Below are positions 5,805 to 12,330 of a DNA stretch of 12,427 nt, piece by piece. Both the position numbers and the translations under genes were made by a program. The notes beneath the pieces were generated by a model. It was given only the letters and a program-made list of their open reading frames with translations, was not told the DNA's origin and made no database searches. The stretch's first letter is position 1. The number at the start of each line of letters is the position of its first letter. Source of the DNA: an uncultured Christensenella sp. (GTDB lineage Bacteria; Bacillota; Clostridia; Christensenellales; Pumilibacteraceae); contig CAJTND010000010.1 of assembly GCA_910577995.1 (NCBI GenBank), positions 29,273-41,699 on the forward strand, read 5' to 3'.

Positions 5805-5821
5805 CGCTTTTAGGTGGTGGA
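5805..5821. repeat. Attachment-site-like core, copy 3, at the tRNA-Ala 3' end
   Basis: CGCTTTTAGGTGGTGGA spans the CCA end, discriminator base and last two acceptor-stem bases of tRNA-Ala (5815-5821) and the ten bases beyond. Fourteen of these bases recur exactly at 3339-3352, and the outer part recurs at 2693-2704. tRNA 3' ends are classic targets of tyrosine recombinases. Confidence 0.6.
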
Positions 5822-5890
5822 GATAGTGGGACTCGAACCCATGACCTATGCGTTGCGAACGCATCGCTCTACCAACTGAGCTATATCCCC
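5815..5890 (-). tRNA. tRNA-Ala (anticodon CGC)
   Basis: The minus strand folds as a cloverleaf: acceptor GGGGATA paired with TATCTCC (one G-T), D arm GCTC-AGTTGGTA-GAGC, anticodon stem ATGCG/CGCAT with loop TTCGCAA, and T arm GTGGG-TTCGAGT-CCCAC. Discriminator A and an encoded CCA complete it. The anticodon CGC (5855-5857 on the plus strand) reads GCG alanine codons, which are frequent in the resident genes. It is the integration target of the island to its left. Confidence 0.95.
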
Positions 5891-5903
5891 ATGAGCGAGA
5901 TAT

Positions 5904-5932
5904 AGTTTAACATATTGCGGCGGGTTTGTAAA
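5904..5932 (-). promoter_or_regulatory. Probable promoter of tRNA-Ala
   Basis: On the minus strand TTTACA (5932-5927), 17 bases, then TAAACT (5909-5904), placing the start about 8 bases before the mature tRNA. The -10 match is only moderate. Confidence 0.4.
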
Positions 5933-6006
5933 GTGATTTAGCTCGGAATTTTTTAAGAGCGGGAAGTTTTTTTGTTGATGGTTGTTTGGACGTCGGTGCG
6001 CGGGGG

Positions 6007-6035
6007 TTGACATTATGCGCGGATAGGAATATAAT
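6007..6035 (+). promoter_or_regulatory. Consensus sigma-A promoter of the aminotransferase gene
   Basis: Perfect TTGACA (6007-6012), 17-base spacer, perfect TATAAT (6030-6035). The expected start near 6042 leaves only about 12 bases before the ATG, so the ribosome site GGAG (6042-6045) would be at the very 5' end of the message. Confidence 0.85.
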
Positions 6036-6053
6036 AACGGCGGAGCGTATTTT

Positions 6054-7229
6054 ATGAGAGAGTTGTTATCCGAAGGTATAAGGTCGACGCCCGCGTCGTT
6101 CGTGCGCGGCATACTCAAGGTCGCCGCCGACCCGAGCATCATTTCGTTTGCGGGCGGGCTGCCCAATCCGATATCGTTTCCGCAGGACGCGCTGTCGGAG
6201 TCTATGCAGCGCATAGTCAAGGACTACGGGAGCAAGGTCTTTCAGTACTCGCTGACGGCGGGACTGCCCGAGCTCAGGCGGTACATAGCGCAACGGTACA
6301 AAGCCAAGCACGGGCTCGATATCACCGAGGACGAGATCATTATAACGACGGGTTCGCAGCAGGCGCTCGATCTTATCGCCAAGGTCCTGCTCGACAGGGG
6401 CGACGGCGTGGTCGTGGAAAACCCGACGTACCTTGCGGCTATCCAGGCTTTTTCGATGAGCATGCCGAAGTTCTATCCCGTCGACCTGAACGACGAGGGC
6501 ATGGACGTCGACGGGCTTCGCCGCGCGCTCGAGAACGATGTTAAGTTCGTTTACGCCATCCCCAACTTCCAAAACCCGACGGGACTGACGTATTCCGCCG
6601 CCTGCCGCGAGCGGGTATTTGCGGCGCTCGACGAACGCGACACGGTGCTTATAGAGGACGATCCTTACGGCGAGCTGATGTTCGGCGGAACGCGGCTTCC
6701 GTATATAGGCGCGGGCAGGCTGAAAAACAGCATATTGCTCGGCACGTTCTCCAAGACGTGCACGCCCGGCATGCGGACGGGCTACATCGTCTGCAAGAAC
6801 GCGGAGCTGATGAAGCATATCTCCGTCGCGAAAGAGGCGAGCGATCTGCACACCAACATATTTTCGCAGTACCTGATTTACGACTATCTTACCCACAACG
6901 ACTACGACGCGCACATCTCGCGCATCACCGAGCTTTACCGCAAGCAGGCGGACGCGATGATCTCCGCGATGCGTAAATACTTTCCGCCGACGGTCGGATA
7001 TACCGAGCCGCGCGGCGGTATGTTCCTCTGGGTCACGCTGCCCGACGGCATGAGCGCGATGTCGCTATTCCCCAAAGCGCTCGAAAACAAGGTCGCGTTC
7101 GTCCCTGGCGATCCGTTCTACGTCGACCGCAAGGACGCGAACACCATGCGGCTGAACTTCACCAACGCCGACTGCGCCACGATAGAAGAGGGCATACGTC
7201 GGCTCGGCGCGATACTGAAATCGCAATGA
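6054..7229 (+). CDS. PLP-dependent fold-type I aminotransferase (2-aminoadipate / aromatic / MocR-related group)
   Basis: The 391-residue cytosolic enzyme transfers amino groups between an amino acid and a 2-oxo acid using pyridoxal phosphate. All landmarks are present: SFAGGLPNP (31-39), the phosphate-loop GSQQALD (100-106), NPTY (123-126), N174-PTG, D202-DPY205 contacting the cofactor ring, the Schiff-base lysine K234 in GTFSKTCTPGMRTGY, and R366 in MRLNF for the substrate carboxylate. The opening FVRGIL and IISFAGGLP resemble LysN-type and aromatic aminotransferases that share a domain with MocR regulators; no GntR-type DNA-binding domain is attached. Substrate cannot be fixed from sequence alone. 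The gene is monocistronic, with its own consensus promoter and a strong terminator 10 bases after the stop. Confidence 0.92.
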   Translation: MRELLSEGIRSTPASFVRGILKVAADPSIISFAGGLPNPISFPQDALSESMQRIVKDYGSKVFQYSLTAGLPELRRYIAQRYKAKHGLDITEDEIIITTGSQQALDLIAKVLLDRGDGVVVENPTYLAAIQAFSMSMPKFYPVDLNDEGMDVDGLRRALENDVKFVYAIPNFQNPTGLTYSAACRERVFAALDERDTVLIEDDPYGELMFGGTRLPYIGAGRLKNSILLGTFSKTCTPGMRTGYIVCKNAELMKHISVAKEASDLHTNIFSQYLIYDYLTHNDYDAHISRITELYRKQADAMISAMRKYFPPTVGYTEPRGGMFLWVTLPDGMSAMSLFPKALENKVAFVPGDPFYVDRKDANTMRLNFTNADCATIEEGIRRLGAILKSQ

Positions 7230-7238
7230 CGGTCATGG

Positions 7239-7275
7239 AAAAAGCCCCGTCGGCATGCGGTCGTCGGGGCTTTTT
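7239..7275. terminator. Bidirectional Rho-independent terminator between convergent genes
   Basis: AAAAAGCCCCG (7239-7249) and CGGGGCTTTTT (7265-7275) form an 11-bp perfect stem, prolonged by CGG/TCG pairing after one mismatch, with a short loop. Five T follow the GC stem on either strand, so it can end both the rightward aminotransferase transcript and the leftward leucine-rich-repeat transcript. Confidence 0.88.
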
Positions 7276-7343
7276 GCGTGCTATGGTTTTTTACGGTGTC
7301 CGCGGTAAAGCCGCTGTTTCGACTGCGGCTCGCCGTCGCGGGA

Positions 7344-7949
7344 TCATATGATAGCTATGCCGTAAGGCGCGAGCATCGCGTCGAACTCGGCGAGAAACAG
7401 GTCGCGCTTCTGTTCGGAAAAAAACGCTATCCGCGCTTCGCGGTCGTCGTCGAACGAAAGGATACAGCGATTGCTTTCCGACACGAAATGCACGGTCGGG
7501 GCGGCGGTGAACAGGTCGGACTTGATGTACTTGACCGCGTCGAGCGACTTGCCGCCGACCTCGGCGATACAGCGGTTTTTGCGTATGAACGTTTTGTCAT
7601 AGTAACTGCGGTCGACAGCGACGTCCGTCACCGTTCTGTGCGGAAACCGACTGAGCTCGCGCATCAGCTCGCAAACGCGGAGTTCCTCATCAAGCGTCGC
7701 GCGCGGCGGCAGGTATACTTGTGTATCCGCCCAATCCGACGAAATATCGAATACGTAATGCTCGAAGAACACCGCGTCGACGCCGCCGCCGCACAGCGCG
7801 CCGAACAACCGCTCGGCGCGGGACAGTACGGCGCGACGGCTCGCGGCATTGCCGCCGAGCGAACACACGAGTTCGAACACGCTCCCGTCGGCCGTCGGCG
7901 CGAAAGCGAACTCGCGGCGCGATATGACGTCTGCGATCTTTTCGTTCAT
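7344..7949 (-). CDS. Hypothetical protein, 201 aa, coupled to the leucine-rich repeat gene
   Basis: I do not recognise this family. The ATG (7947-7949) directly follows the TGA of the leucine-rich repeat gene (TGAATG, zero gap), and no convincing Shine-Dalgarno is visible in the upstream coding sequence, so it is probably translated by coupling. The protein is soluble and acidic, with no signal peptide or membrane helix. Strand-like segments such as VDAVFFEHYVFDI (57-69) and FTAAPTVHFVSESNRCILSF point to a mixed alpha/beta fold. Codon use matches the residents and the frame is open throughout. Its tight linkage suggests it works with, or is dosed against, the repeat protein. Confidence 0.75.
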   Translation of the reverse strand: MNEKIADVISRREFAFAPTADGSVFELVCSLGGNAASRRAVLSRAERLFGALCGGGVDAVFFEHYVFDISSDWADTQVYLPPRATLDEELRVCELMRELSRFPHRTVTDVAVDRSYYDKTFIRKNRCIAEVGGKSLDAVKYIKSDLFTAAPTVHFVSESNRCILSFDDDREARIAFFSEQKRDLFLAEFDAMLAPYGIAII

Positions 7950-10247
7950 TCAGTCCGTCGCGGTGAATTTGATCTTATGATTTTTGAAGCAGTCGCGGTA
8001 CCGCTTGGGCGCGTAAACATTTTCCAGGTTTTCGCAGTCGCTGAACTGCGTGGAAAGGTTTTTGAGCGTGGACGGTATAGTCAGGTTTTTGAGCTTTTTG
8101 CAGTTGCGGAACGAATCGCTATACAGCGAAATTACGCCCTCGGGAATGACGACGGTTTCTATATCGCAGTTCGAGAAAGCGTTGTCTCCTATCAGCGTGA
8201 TGCCGTCGTCTTGGGGAATGACGCTCGTCGTGCACCCGAGAAGTATTTCGACGTAGTTTTTCGTGACATTGTTCTCGTCGACGTAGCTCTTGGAAAAGAT
8301 AAGGCAGTTGCCCTTGGAATGATACTTGGGGTTGCCCTCGGCGACGGTTATCTCGACGAGGTTAGGATTGCTCGTGAGCCCCGAGCAGTACATGCTCGTA
8401 ACGGTCGACGGGAAGGAAATGCGTCTGAGGCTGTTGCAGCCCTTGAAAGGATAATCCAGGTCCGTCAAGCCCTCCGGCAGGTCGAGCACTTCGAGCTTAT
8501 TGCAGTTCTCGAACGCATAAGACAATATCTTTTCGAGTCCCTCGGGGAGCACGAGCTCGGCAAGCTCGCGGCACTCGCAGAACGCGAGGATGTCTATCAG
8601 TTTCAGACCCGGTCCGAATTTTGCCGCTTGTAGCGACGAACATTTGTTGAATGCGTAGGATCCGACCTCTTCCAGCCCGTCGGGGAATGTAACGGTTTTG
8701 AGCGCGGTACAGCCCTCGAACGCCTTGTTTCCTATCTTTTTTACGCCGGGCGGTATGATCGCGCTTTCGAGCGTCTTGCATTTGTAGAACGCGCTCGGTC
8801 CTATCTTGTTGATGCCGCTTTCGGGCAGAACGGACGCATTGCAGCCGCAAACGAGCGTTTTGTTCTTGAAGTCGACTATGCAGTTGTTGATACTGCGGTA
8901 TTTGGGGTTGCCCTCGGCGACGGTTATAGAGCCGAGGTTTTCGCAGCCCTCGAACGCGCTCGCGGCAATATTAGTGACCGACGCGGGGATGACGACGCTT
9001 TTAAGCGTTTTCTTGTTGCGGAACGCCTTCGCTTTTATCTTGGTAAGGCCGTCGGGAATAACGACGGCGGCGGCTTTGCCGCGGTACTTGCAAAGATCGG
9101 TCCCGTCTATCTCGAAGTCGGGGTTGGACGTCTTTCTCGACACCCGCACTATTTCGGCGCACTCCTCGAAAGCGTCCTTGGCGACAAACTCGACGTCGGG
9201 CGGAAGAACGATGTTTTTCAGCTTTTCGCAGGCGTAAAACGCGCCTTTGCCGATATATTTGACCGTCGAGGGCAGGTTGATGCTTTCGAGTTTTTCGCAG
9301 CAGATGAACGCGTTTTTCTCTATCTTGGTCAGTCCCTCGGGCAAAACGACTTTTTTGAGCGATTCGCAGTTGCGGAACACGCCGTCGTCGATAAACGTTA
9401 TGCCGCGCCCGATAGTCACCGACTCCACGGACGAATAGGCAAAGGCGCGCGCGCCGAGCTTTTTCACGTCGTCGGACAGAACGAGCTCGCCCGGCAGCTT
9501 TTTGCAGTCGGAAAACACGCAGTCGGCAAACGAGGTTATATGATCGATGTTTATCTTGGCGAGCTTGTCGCACCGCTCGAACGCGCCCGAACCGAGCGTC
9601 GTCACCGTTTCGGGCAGCTCGACCTCGGCAAGAGAGCCGCAGAAGTAGAACGCGAGCCGCTCGATGCGCTCGACGCCGTGCGGTATCTTTATCTTTTTCA
9701 AGCGGAACTGACGGCAGAACGCGCCCTCGCCGATAGCTTTGATGCTCCCGTTGTCGGGTATGACGCTCGTCGAACATCCGGTTATGACAGTACCCGTTTT
9801 TCTCTCGATAAGGCAGTTGTTCTCGGCGTAGTAAACGGGGTTGTTTTCGTCGACGGTGATCTCGCGCAGACCGTAGCAGTTGTTGAACGGCTGTTTCTTT
9901 TTGTCTATTTTGACGACCGAAGCTGGGATATGTACGCTCTCGAGCGAGTAGCAGGCGTTGAACGCCCACGCTCCGAGCTCCTCGATGCCTTCGTTGAGTA
10001 TGACTTCGCGCAGGTTCTCGCAGTGGTTGAACGCCTCCTCGCCGACGAGCTTGACCGACGACGGGATGATGACGGATTCGCACCATTCGCCCTCGAAACA
10101 TTCAAATCCGAGCTTTGTCACATTGTCGGGTATGGCGATGTTGTGGCTTCCGCCGCATGCCGTCCTGTGTCTGAGAAGAACGCCGTTTTCGACCGCGCCG
10201 TAAAATTCGTATTCGGCTGAAGTTTCTGCTGATTTTTTCTTTGCCAT
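7950..10247 (-). CDS. BspA-like leucine-rich repeat (LRR_5) protein, 765 aa, no signal peptide
   Basis: Nearly the whole protein consists of about 23-residue repeats of the form AF-x-x-C-x-x-L-x-x-V-x-(I/L)-P-x-x-(V/L)-x-x-I-G-x-x, the Treponema/Bacteroides BspA class that folds into a curved solenoid for protein binding. Three longer inserted modules interrupt the series (about residues 129-177, 440-487 and 632-691), each with (E/D)-x-NP-x-Y, an NCLI/NCIV strand, GC-x-(T/A)-SV-(I/L)-P and then I-x-x-IG-x-x-AF. A reduced fourth lies near 374-409. Most known members are secreted adhesins, but this one begins MAKKKSAETSAEYEF, with no hydrophobic signal segment, and ends FTATD with no anchor, so it is predicted intracellular. 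The start has GAGGT about 7 bases upstream and a consensus promoter at 10280-10308. The 201-aa gene follows without a gap. Confidence 0.9.
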   Translation of the reverse strand: MAKKKSAETSAEYEFYGAVENGVLLRHRTACGGSHNIAIPDNVTKLGFECFEGEWCESVIIPSSVKLVGEEAFNHCENLREVILNEGIEELGAWAFNACYSLESVHIPASVVKIDKKKQPFNNCYGLREITVDENNPVYYAENNCLIERKTGTVITGCSTSVIPDNGSIKAIGEGAFCRQFRLKKIKIPHGVERIERLAFYFCGSLAEVELPETVTTLGSGAFERCDKLAKINIDHITSFADCVFSDCKKLPGELVLSDDVKKLGARAFAYSSVESVTIGRGITFIDDGVFRNCESLKKVVLPEGLTKIEKNAFICCEKLESINLPSTVKYIGKGAFYACEKLKNIVLPPDVEFVAKDAFEECAEIVRVSRKTSNPDFEIDGTDLCKYRGKAAAVVIPDGLTKIKAKAFRNKKTLKSVVIPASVTNIAASAFEGCENLGSITVAEGNPKYRSINNCIVDFKNKTLVCGCNASVLPESGINKIGPSAFYKCKTLESAIIPPGVKKIGNKAFEGCTALKTVTFPDGLEEVGSYAFNKCSSLQAAKFGPGLKLIDILAFCECRELAELVLPEGLEKILSYAFENCNKLEVLDLPEGLTDLDYPFKGCNSLRRISFPSTVTSMYCSGLTSNPNLVEITVAEGNPKYHSKGNCLIFSKSYVDENNVTKNYVEILLGCTTSVIPQDDGITLIGDNAFSNCDIETVVIPEGVISLYSDSFRNCKKLKNLTIPSTLKNLSTQFSDCENLENVYAPKRYRDCFKNHKIKFTATD

Positions 10248-10279
10248 GATTTACCTCGCTTGTTGAAAAGTTCGGTATC

Positions 10280-10308
10280 ATTATACTACATCGCAAAGTG
10301 AATTGCAA
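10280..10308 (-). promoter_or_regulatory. Promoter of the leucine-rich repeat operon
   Basis: On the minus strand TTGCAA (10308-10303), 17 bases, perfect TATAAT (10285-10280). The start would be near 10273 with a leader of about 26 bases containing the GAGGT ribosome site. Confidence 0.75.
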
Positions 10309-10394
10309 GAGGGAAAACGTAATTTAATGACGGACATATTACCGATTTATGCGCTATCCGACGTATAAGGCGGCGCATCTGTTTATATTCGTTG

Positions 10395-10400
10395 TATAAT
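10395..10400 (+). promoter_or_regulatory. Possible -10 element of the DUF4097-like gene
   Basis: TATAAT at 10395-10400 preceded by TTG; no convincing -35 is visible 15-19 bases upstream. If used, transcription starts near 10407. That would exclude the overlapping ATG at 10399 as a start codon and favour the GTG at 10435. Confidence 0.35.
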
Positions 10401-10434
10401 GCAGTGCACTGTTTTTTGCGGAGGCGGCGGCGGC

Positions 10435-11286
10435 GTGTCGCGGATCGGTCGGGCGCTTGTCTGTTTTTCGCTTGCGTTTTCTTCGGTTATGTGTTATGCT
10501 CTTTGTATGGAATTCAACGACGTAAAGGACGTAGCCGTATACGGCACGGATTGCATAGTCGACGTGAGGCGGGGCAATACGGCGCAAGCCGAGATAGTTT
10601 CCGCCAAAGAGAAATATTTCGACGTAAAACTTGACAACGGCACGCTTACGGTGACGCAGAAATCCCGTAACCTGTTTTCGCGCATTATCATGCCGCACAT
10701 CGAGTTGAAGCTGATTTTGCCGCAGACGTTCCGCGGCAAGCTCCGACTGCGCAACAAAAACGGCGGGCTTTATTTGCAGGGCGGCGAGTTCGGGAGCGTG
10801 GAGCTTTCTACCAAGAACGGCAAGTACGACGTTTCCGATCTGTCGTGCGACAAGCTTGCCATAAAGATGTCCAACGGCAACATCACGGTAAAAAAGGTAA
10901 ACGTCGCTACGGGGGCGAGCATCAAGTGCTCCAACGGCAGCGTGCGCGTCGAGTCGGTGACTACGCCCGAACTCGGCGTTTCTTGCGCCAACGCGACGCT
11001 GACGGTCATCGACGTAAATGCCAAGAAGCTCGATTGCTGTACGTCCAACGGCGCGATCGATGCGAGCGGCATCGGCGCGGACGAATTGCGGCTGGAAACC
11101 TCCAACGGCAGGATAATAGCCGCGCCCATAGGCGAGCGCGACGAGTACAAGCTGACCGCGGAAACTTCCAACGGCAAGCTGACGGTCGACGGCGCGGAAT
11201 ACAAGAAGCTCGCGGACGTCGCGCGGCTGACCAAGCGGCTGAGCGCAAAGACCGCCAACGGCGATATAGATATACGGTTCGTGTGA
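10435..11286 (+). CDS. DUF4097-like beta-repeat protein with hydrophobic N-terminus
   Basis: The 283-residue protein is built from repeats of about 20 residues, each carrying an (S/T/K)-NG turn followed by a short beta strand: SNGNITV, SNGSVRV, CANATLTV, SNGAIDA, SNGRIIA, SNGKLTV and ANGDIDI. This is the regular beta-helix pattern of DUF4097 / putative adhesin domains, often envelope-linked and found beside stress or regulatory genes; exact function is unknown. The frame opens at ATG 10399, but that codon overlaps a TATAAT, while GTG 10435 has GGAGG 10 bases upstream, so I prefer GTG. From there SRIGR is followed by an 18-residue hydrophobic stretch ending YALC-MEF, a plausible signal peptide or anchor; the lipobox is not canonical. 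ATG 10507 would give a cytosolic form but lacks a ribosome site. It is divergent from the leucine-rich repeat operon. Confidence 0.8.
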   Translation: MSRIGRALVCFSLAFSSVMCYALCMEFNDVKDVAVYGTDCIVDVRRGNTAQAEIVSAKEKYFDVKLDNGTLTVTQKSRNLFSRIIMPHIELKLILPQTFRGKLRLRNKNGGLYLQGGEFGSVELSTKNGKYDVSDLSCDKLAIKMSNGNITVKKVNVATGASIKCSNGSVRVESVTTPELGVSCANATLTVIDVNAKKLDCCTSNGAIDASGIGADELRLETSNGRIIAAPIGERDEYKLTAETSNGKLTVDGAEYKKLADVARLTKRLSAKTANGDIDIRFV

Positions 11287-11323
11287 GCGCGGCGGAATAA
11301 TCGGAGCAATTCGCTTAAATCAC

Positions 11324-11352
11324 TTGAAAATTGCCAGAGTTAGTGATATAAT
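11324..11352 (+). promoter_or_regulatory. Promoter of the CxxC-protein gene
   Basis: TTGAAA (11324-11329), 17 bases, perfect TATAAT (11347-11352). The start would be near 11359, about 39 bases before the ATG at 11398. Confidence 0.75.
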
Positions 11353-11397
11353 GAAAGGGCATCAATATAATGGTAAAAGGAAACAGTCGAGCTTATA

Positions 11398-12021
11398 ATG
11401 ATAAAGATAGTAACCTTCAAATGCGATAAATGCGGGAAAGACCACGTCTTTAAGATAGGCGCGCGCGATATGGCGACGCTCCAGGACGCGCTCGACAACG
11501 TTCCCGAGCGCGATGCGGACAAACTGCTCGAAGCGGTCAACCGCATGCTGATGAACAAGACCGAGGCACAGCGCACCGCGTTCATGATGAACAACGCCGA
11601 TACGCTGTCCATGATAAATTACGACGTTTGCGGACCTGCTATCAATCTGTTCGATGCGGAAACCATAAAGAAACACTATTCCGCATACAACCAGGCGCAG
11701 ATAGACAAGCTCAATCAGAGCATGGCGCTGTGGGAGGACGTGCGCTGCGGCGAGGGGTTCGTCGCTTTCGACGCTATATTCTATTGCCGCAAGTGCAAAC
11801 AGCTCAAACAGGGGCTGTATCTCAAAGTGCGTTCAGTCGAGGATAAGAAGGAACGCGTGTATATCTACAATCAAAAGTGCGAGACCTGCGCCAACGAGCT
11901 TGTGCTCATCAACGACGCGAACATGGGCTATCTGTTTGAGGGAACGGTCGCGCGCGCGCCGTGCCCGTCTTGCGGCGGCAAGCTGACCGTGAGCAACGTC
12001 AAGTTCATGCCCAAGTTCTAA
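11398..12021 (+). CDS. Hypothetical zinc-ribbon-like protein with four CxxC pairs, 207 aa
   Basis: The family is not recognised. The protein has four CxxC knuckles: C9-C12 (CDKC), C130-C133 (CRKC), C161-C164 (CETC) and C189-C192 (CPSC). They would suit two zinc-ribbon sites with a helical insertion (about 25-115) between the first and second knuckles. There is no signal peptide or membrane helix, so it is cytosolic. It could bind nucleic acid or protein, or be a redox or metal sensor; the sequence does not decide. The ATG at 11398 has only a weak purine stretch (GAG) nearby, with AAAAGGA farther off, but no better in-frame start exists. It has its own promoter and appears monocistronic. Confidence 0.8.
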   Translation: MIKIVTFKCDKCGKDHVFKIGARDMATLQDALDNVPERDADKLLEAVNRMLMNKTEAQRTAFMMNNADTLSMINYDVCGPAINLFDAETIKKHYSAYNQAQIDKLNQSMALWEDVRCGEGFVAFDAIFYCRKCKQLKQGLYLKVRSVEDKKERVYIYNQKCETCANELVLINDANMGYLFEGTVARAPCPSCGGKLTVSNVKFMPKF

Positions 12022-12088
12022 CGGTATTCCATCGGCAACGAACGCCGCTCCGCCCGACGTACGCCGATCGGCACGGCTGGACGGCGAA

Positions 12089-12121
12089 AACGCTTTATCG
12101 CGCAACAGGCGAAAAAGCGTT
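12089..12121. other. Hairpin overlapping the tRNA-Pro -35 box
   Basis: AACGCTTT (12089-12096) pairs with AAAGCGTT (12114-12121). After an A-A mismatch TCGC pairs with GCGA around a 7-base loop. There is no T run on the plus strand, so it is at best a weak terminator for the upstream gene; read on the minus strand it is followed by TTTT. Its right arm includes the first two bases of the TTGACA at 12120. Confidence 0.45.
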
Positions 12122-12148
12122 GACAAATCCGCGCATACATAGTATAAT
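12120..12148 (+). promoter_or_regulatory. Consensus promoter of tRNA-Pro
   Basis: Perfect TTGACA (12120-12125), 17-base spacer, perfect TATAAT (12143-12148); the start near 12155 leaves about 4 bases before the mature tRNA. Confidence 0.85.
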
Positions 12149-12158
12149 ACTAATCCAA

Positions 12159-12234
12159 CGAGGTGTAGCGCAGTTGGTAGCGCGCATGGTTAGGGACCAT
12201 GAGGCCGCGAGTTCGAGTCTCGCCACTTCGACCA
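12159..12234 (+). tRNA. tRNA-Pro (anticodon AGG)
   Basis: Cloverleaf: acceptor CGAGGTG with CACTTCG (one G-T), D arm GCGC-AGTTGGTA-GCGC, anticodon stem CATGG/CCATG with loop TTAGGGA, and T arm GCGAG-TTCGAGT-CTCGC. Discriminator A and an encoded CCA follow. C1-G72 with A73, the GG at positions 35-36 and G37 are bacterial tRNA-Pro identity features. The anticodon (12192-12194) is AGG, reading CCU and, if A34 is deaminated to inosine, CCC and CCA. Bacterial tRNA-Pro normally carries TGG, GGG or CGG, so this wobble A is unusual. Confidence 0.92.
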
Positions 12235-12247
12235 AGATCGGCAAACC

Positions 12248-12270
12248 ATCGAAGTTTTGTCGATTTTTTT
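12248..12270 (+). terminator. Probable terminator of tRNA-Pro
   Basis: ATCGA (12248-12252) and TCGAT (12260-12264) form a short 5-bp stem around AGTTTTG, running into seven T (12264-12270). The stem is weak, but position and T run fit a tRNA terminator. Confidence 0.5.
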
Positions 12271-12280
12271 ATTCGAGGAA

Positions 12281-12310
12281 CAAATTTGCCCGCTTGCGGG
12301 AGCAAATTTG
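12281..12310. repeat. Strong perfect hairpin downstream of tRNA-Pro
   Basis: CAAATTTGC (12281-12289) pairs exactly with GCAAATTTG (12302-12310). Inside, CCGC/GCGG continues the stem around a two-base TT loop, with a GA bulge on the 3' side. No T run follows on either strand, so it is not an ordinary terminator; it may be part of a repeat family with the next element. Confidence 0.6.
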
Positions 12311-12330
12311 CGACGACGACAAATCACGTG

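Larger units (their letters stand above)
1975..5821. mobile_element. AT-rich composite island accreted at the 3' end of tRNA-Ala
   Basis: From about 1975 to 5440 base composition drops well below that of both flanks, and three leftward genes with separate promoters appear. At its right end the block touches the 3' end of tRNA-Ala. Two good copies (3337-3352, 5805-5821) and one decayed copy (2693-2716) of a tRNA-3'-end-like core divide it into segments. Two diverged copies of an integrase-tail block (2541-2720 and 5647-5821) lie beside two of these cores. This is the layout left by repeated site-specific integration at one tRNA gene followed by loss of the recombinase. No intact integrase, relaxase or phage structural gene is present. 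The left boundary is uncertain because no core copy is visible between 1975 and 2045. Confidence 0.6.

Noticed and set aside
6066..6914. 282-residue minus-strand frame across the aminotransferase
   Set aside because: It is a shadow of a gene with all catalytic motifs in place.
7278..8633. 451-residue open frame on the plus strand
   Set aside because: It lies antisense to the 201-aa gene and the end of the leucine-rich repeat gene, whose frames carry clear repeat structure, a promoter and ribosome site. The frame is arginine-rich and featureless and is produced by codon bias.
9001..10101. 366-residue minus-strand frame inside the leucine-rich repeat gene
   Set aside because: It is an alternate-frame shadow with arginine-rich low-information sequence; the repeat frame explains the region.
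7950..10247. Short repeated DNA motifs suggesting a CRISPR or tandem array
   Set aside because: The repeats are imperfect, follow the codon phase and translate into leucine-rich repeats; there are no regular identical repeats with unique spacers.
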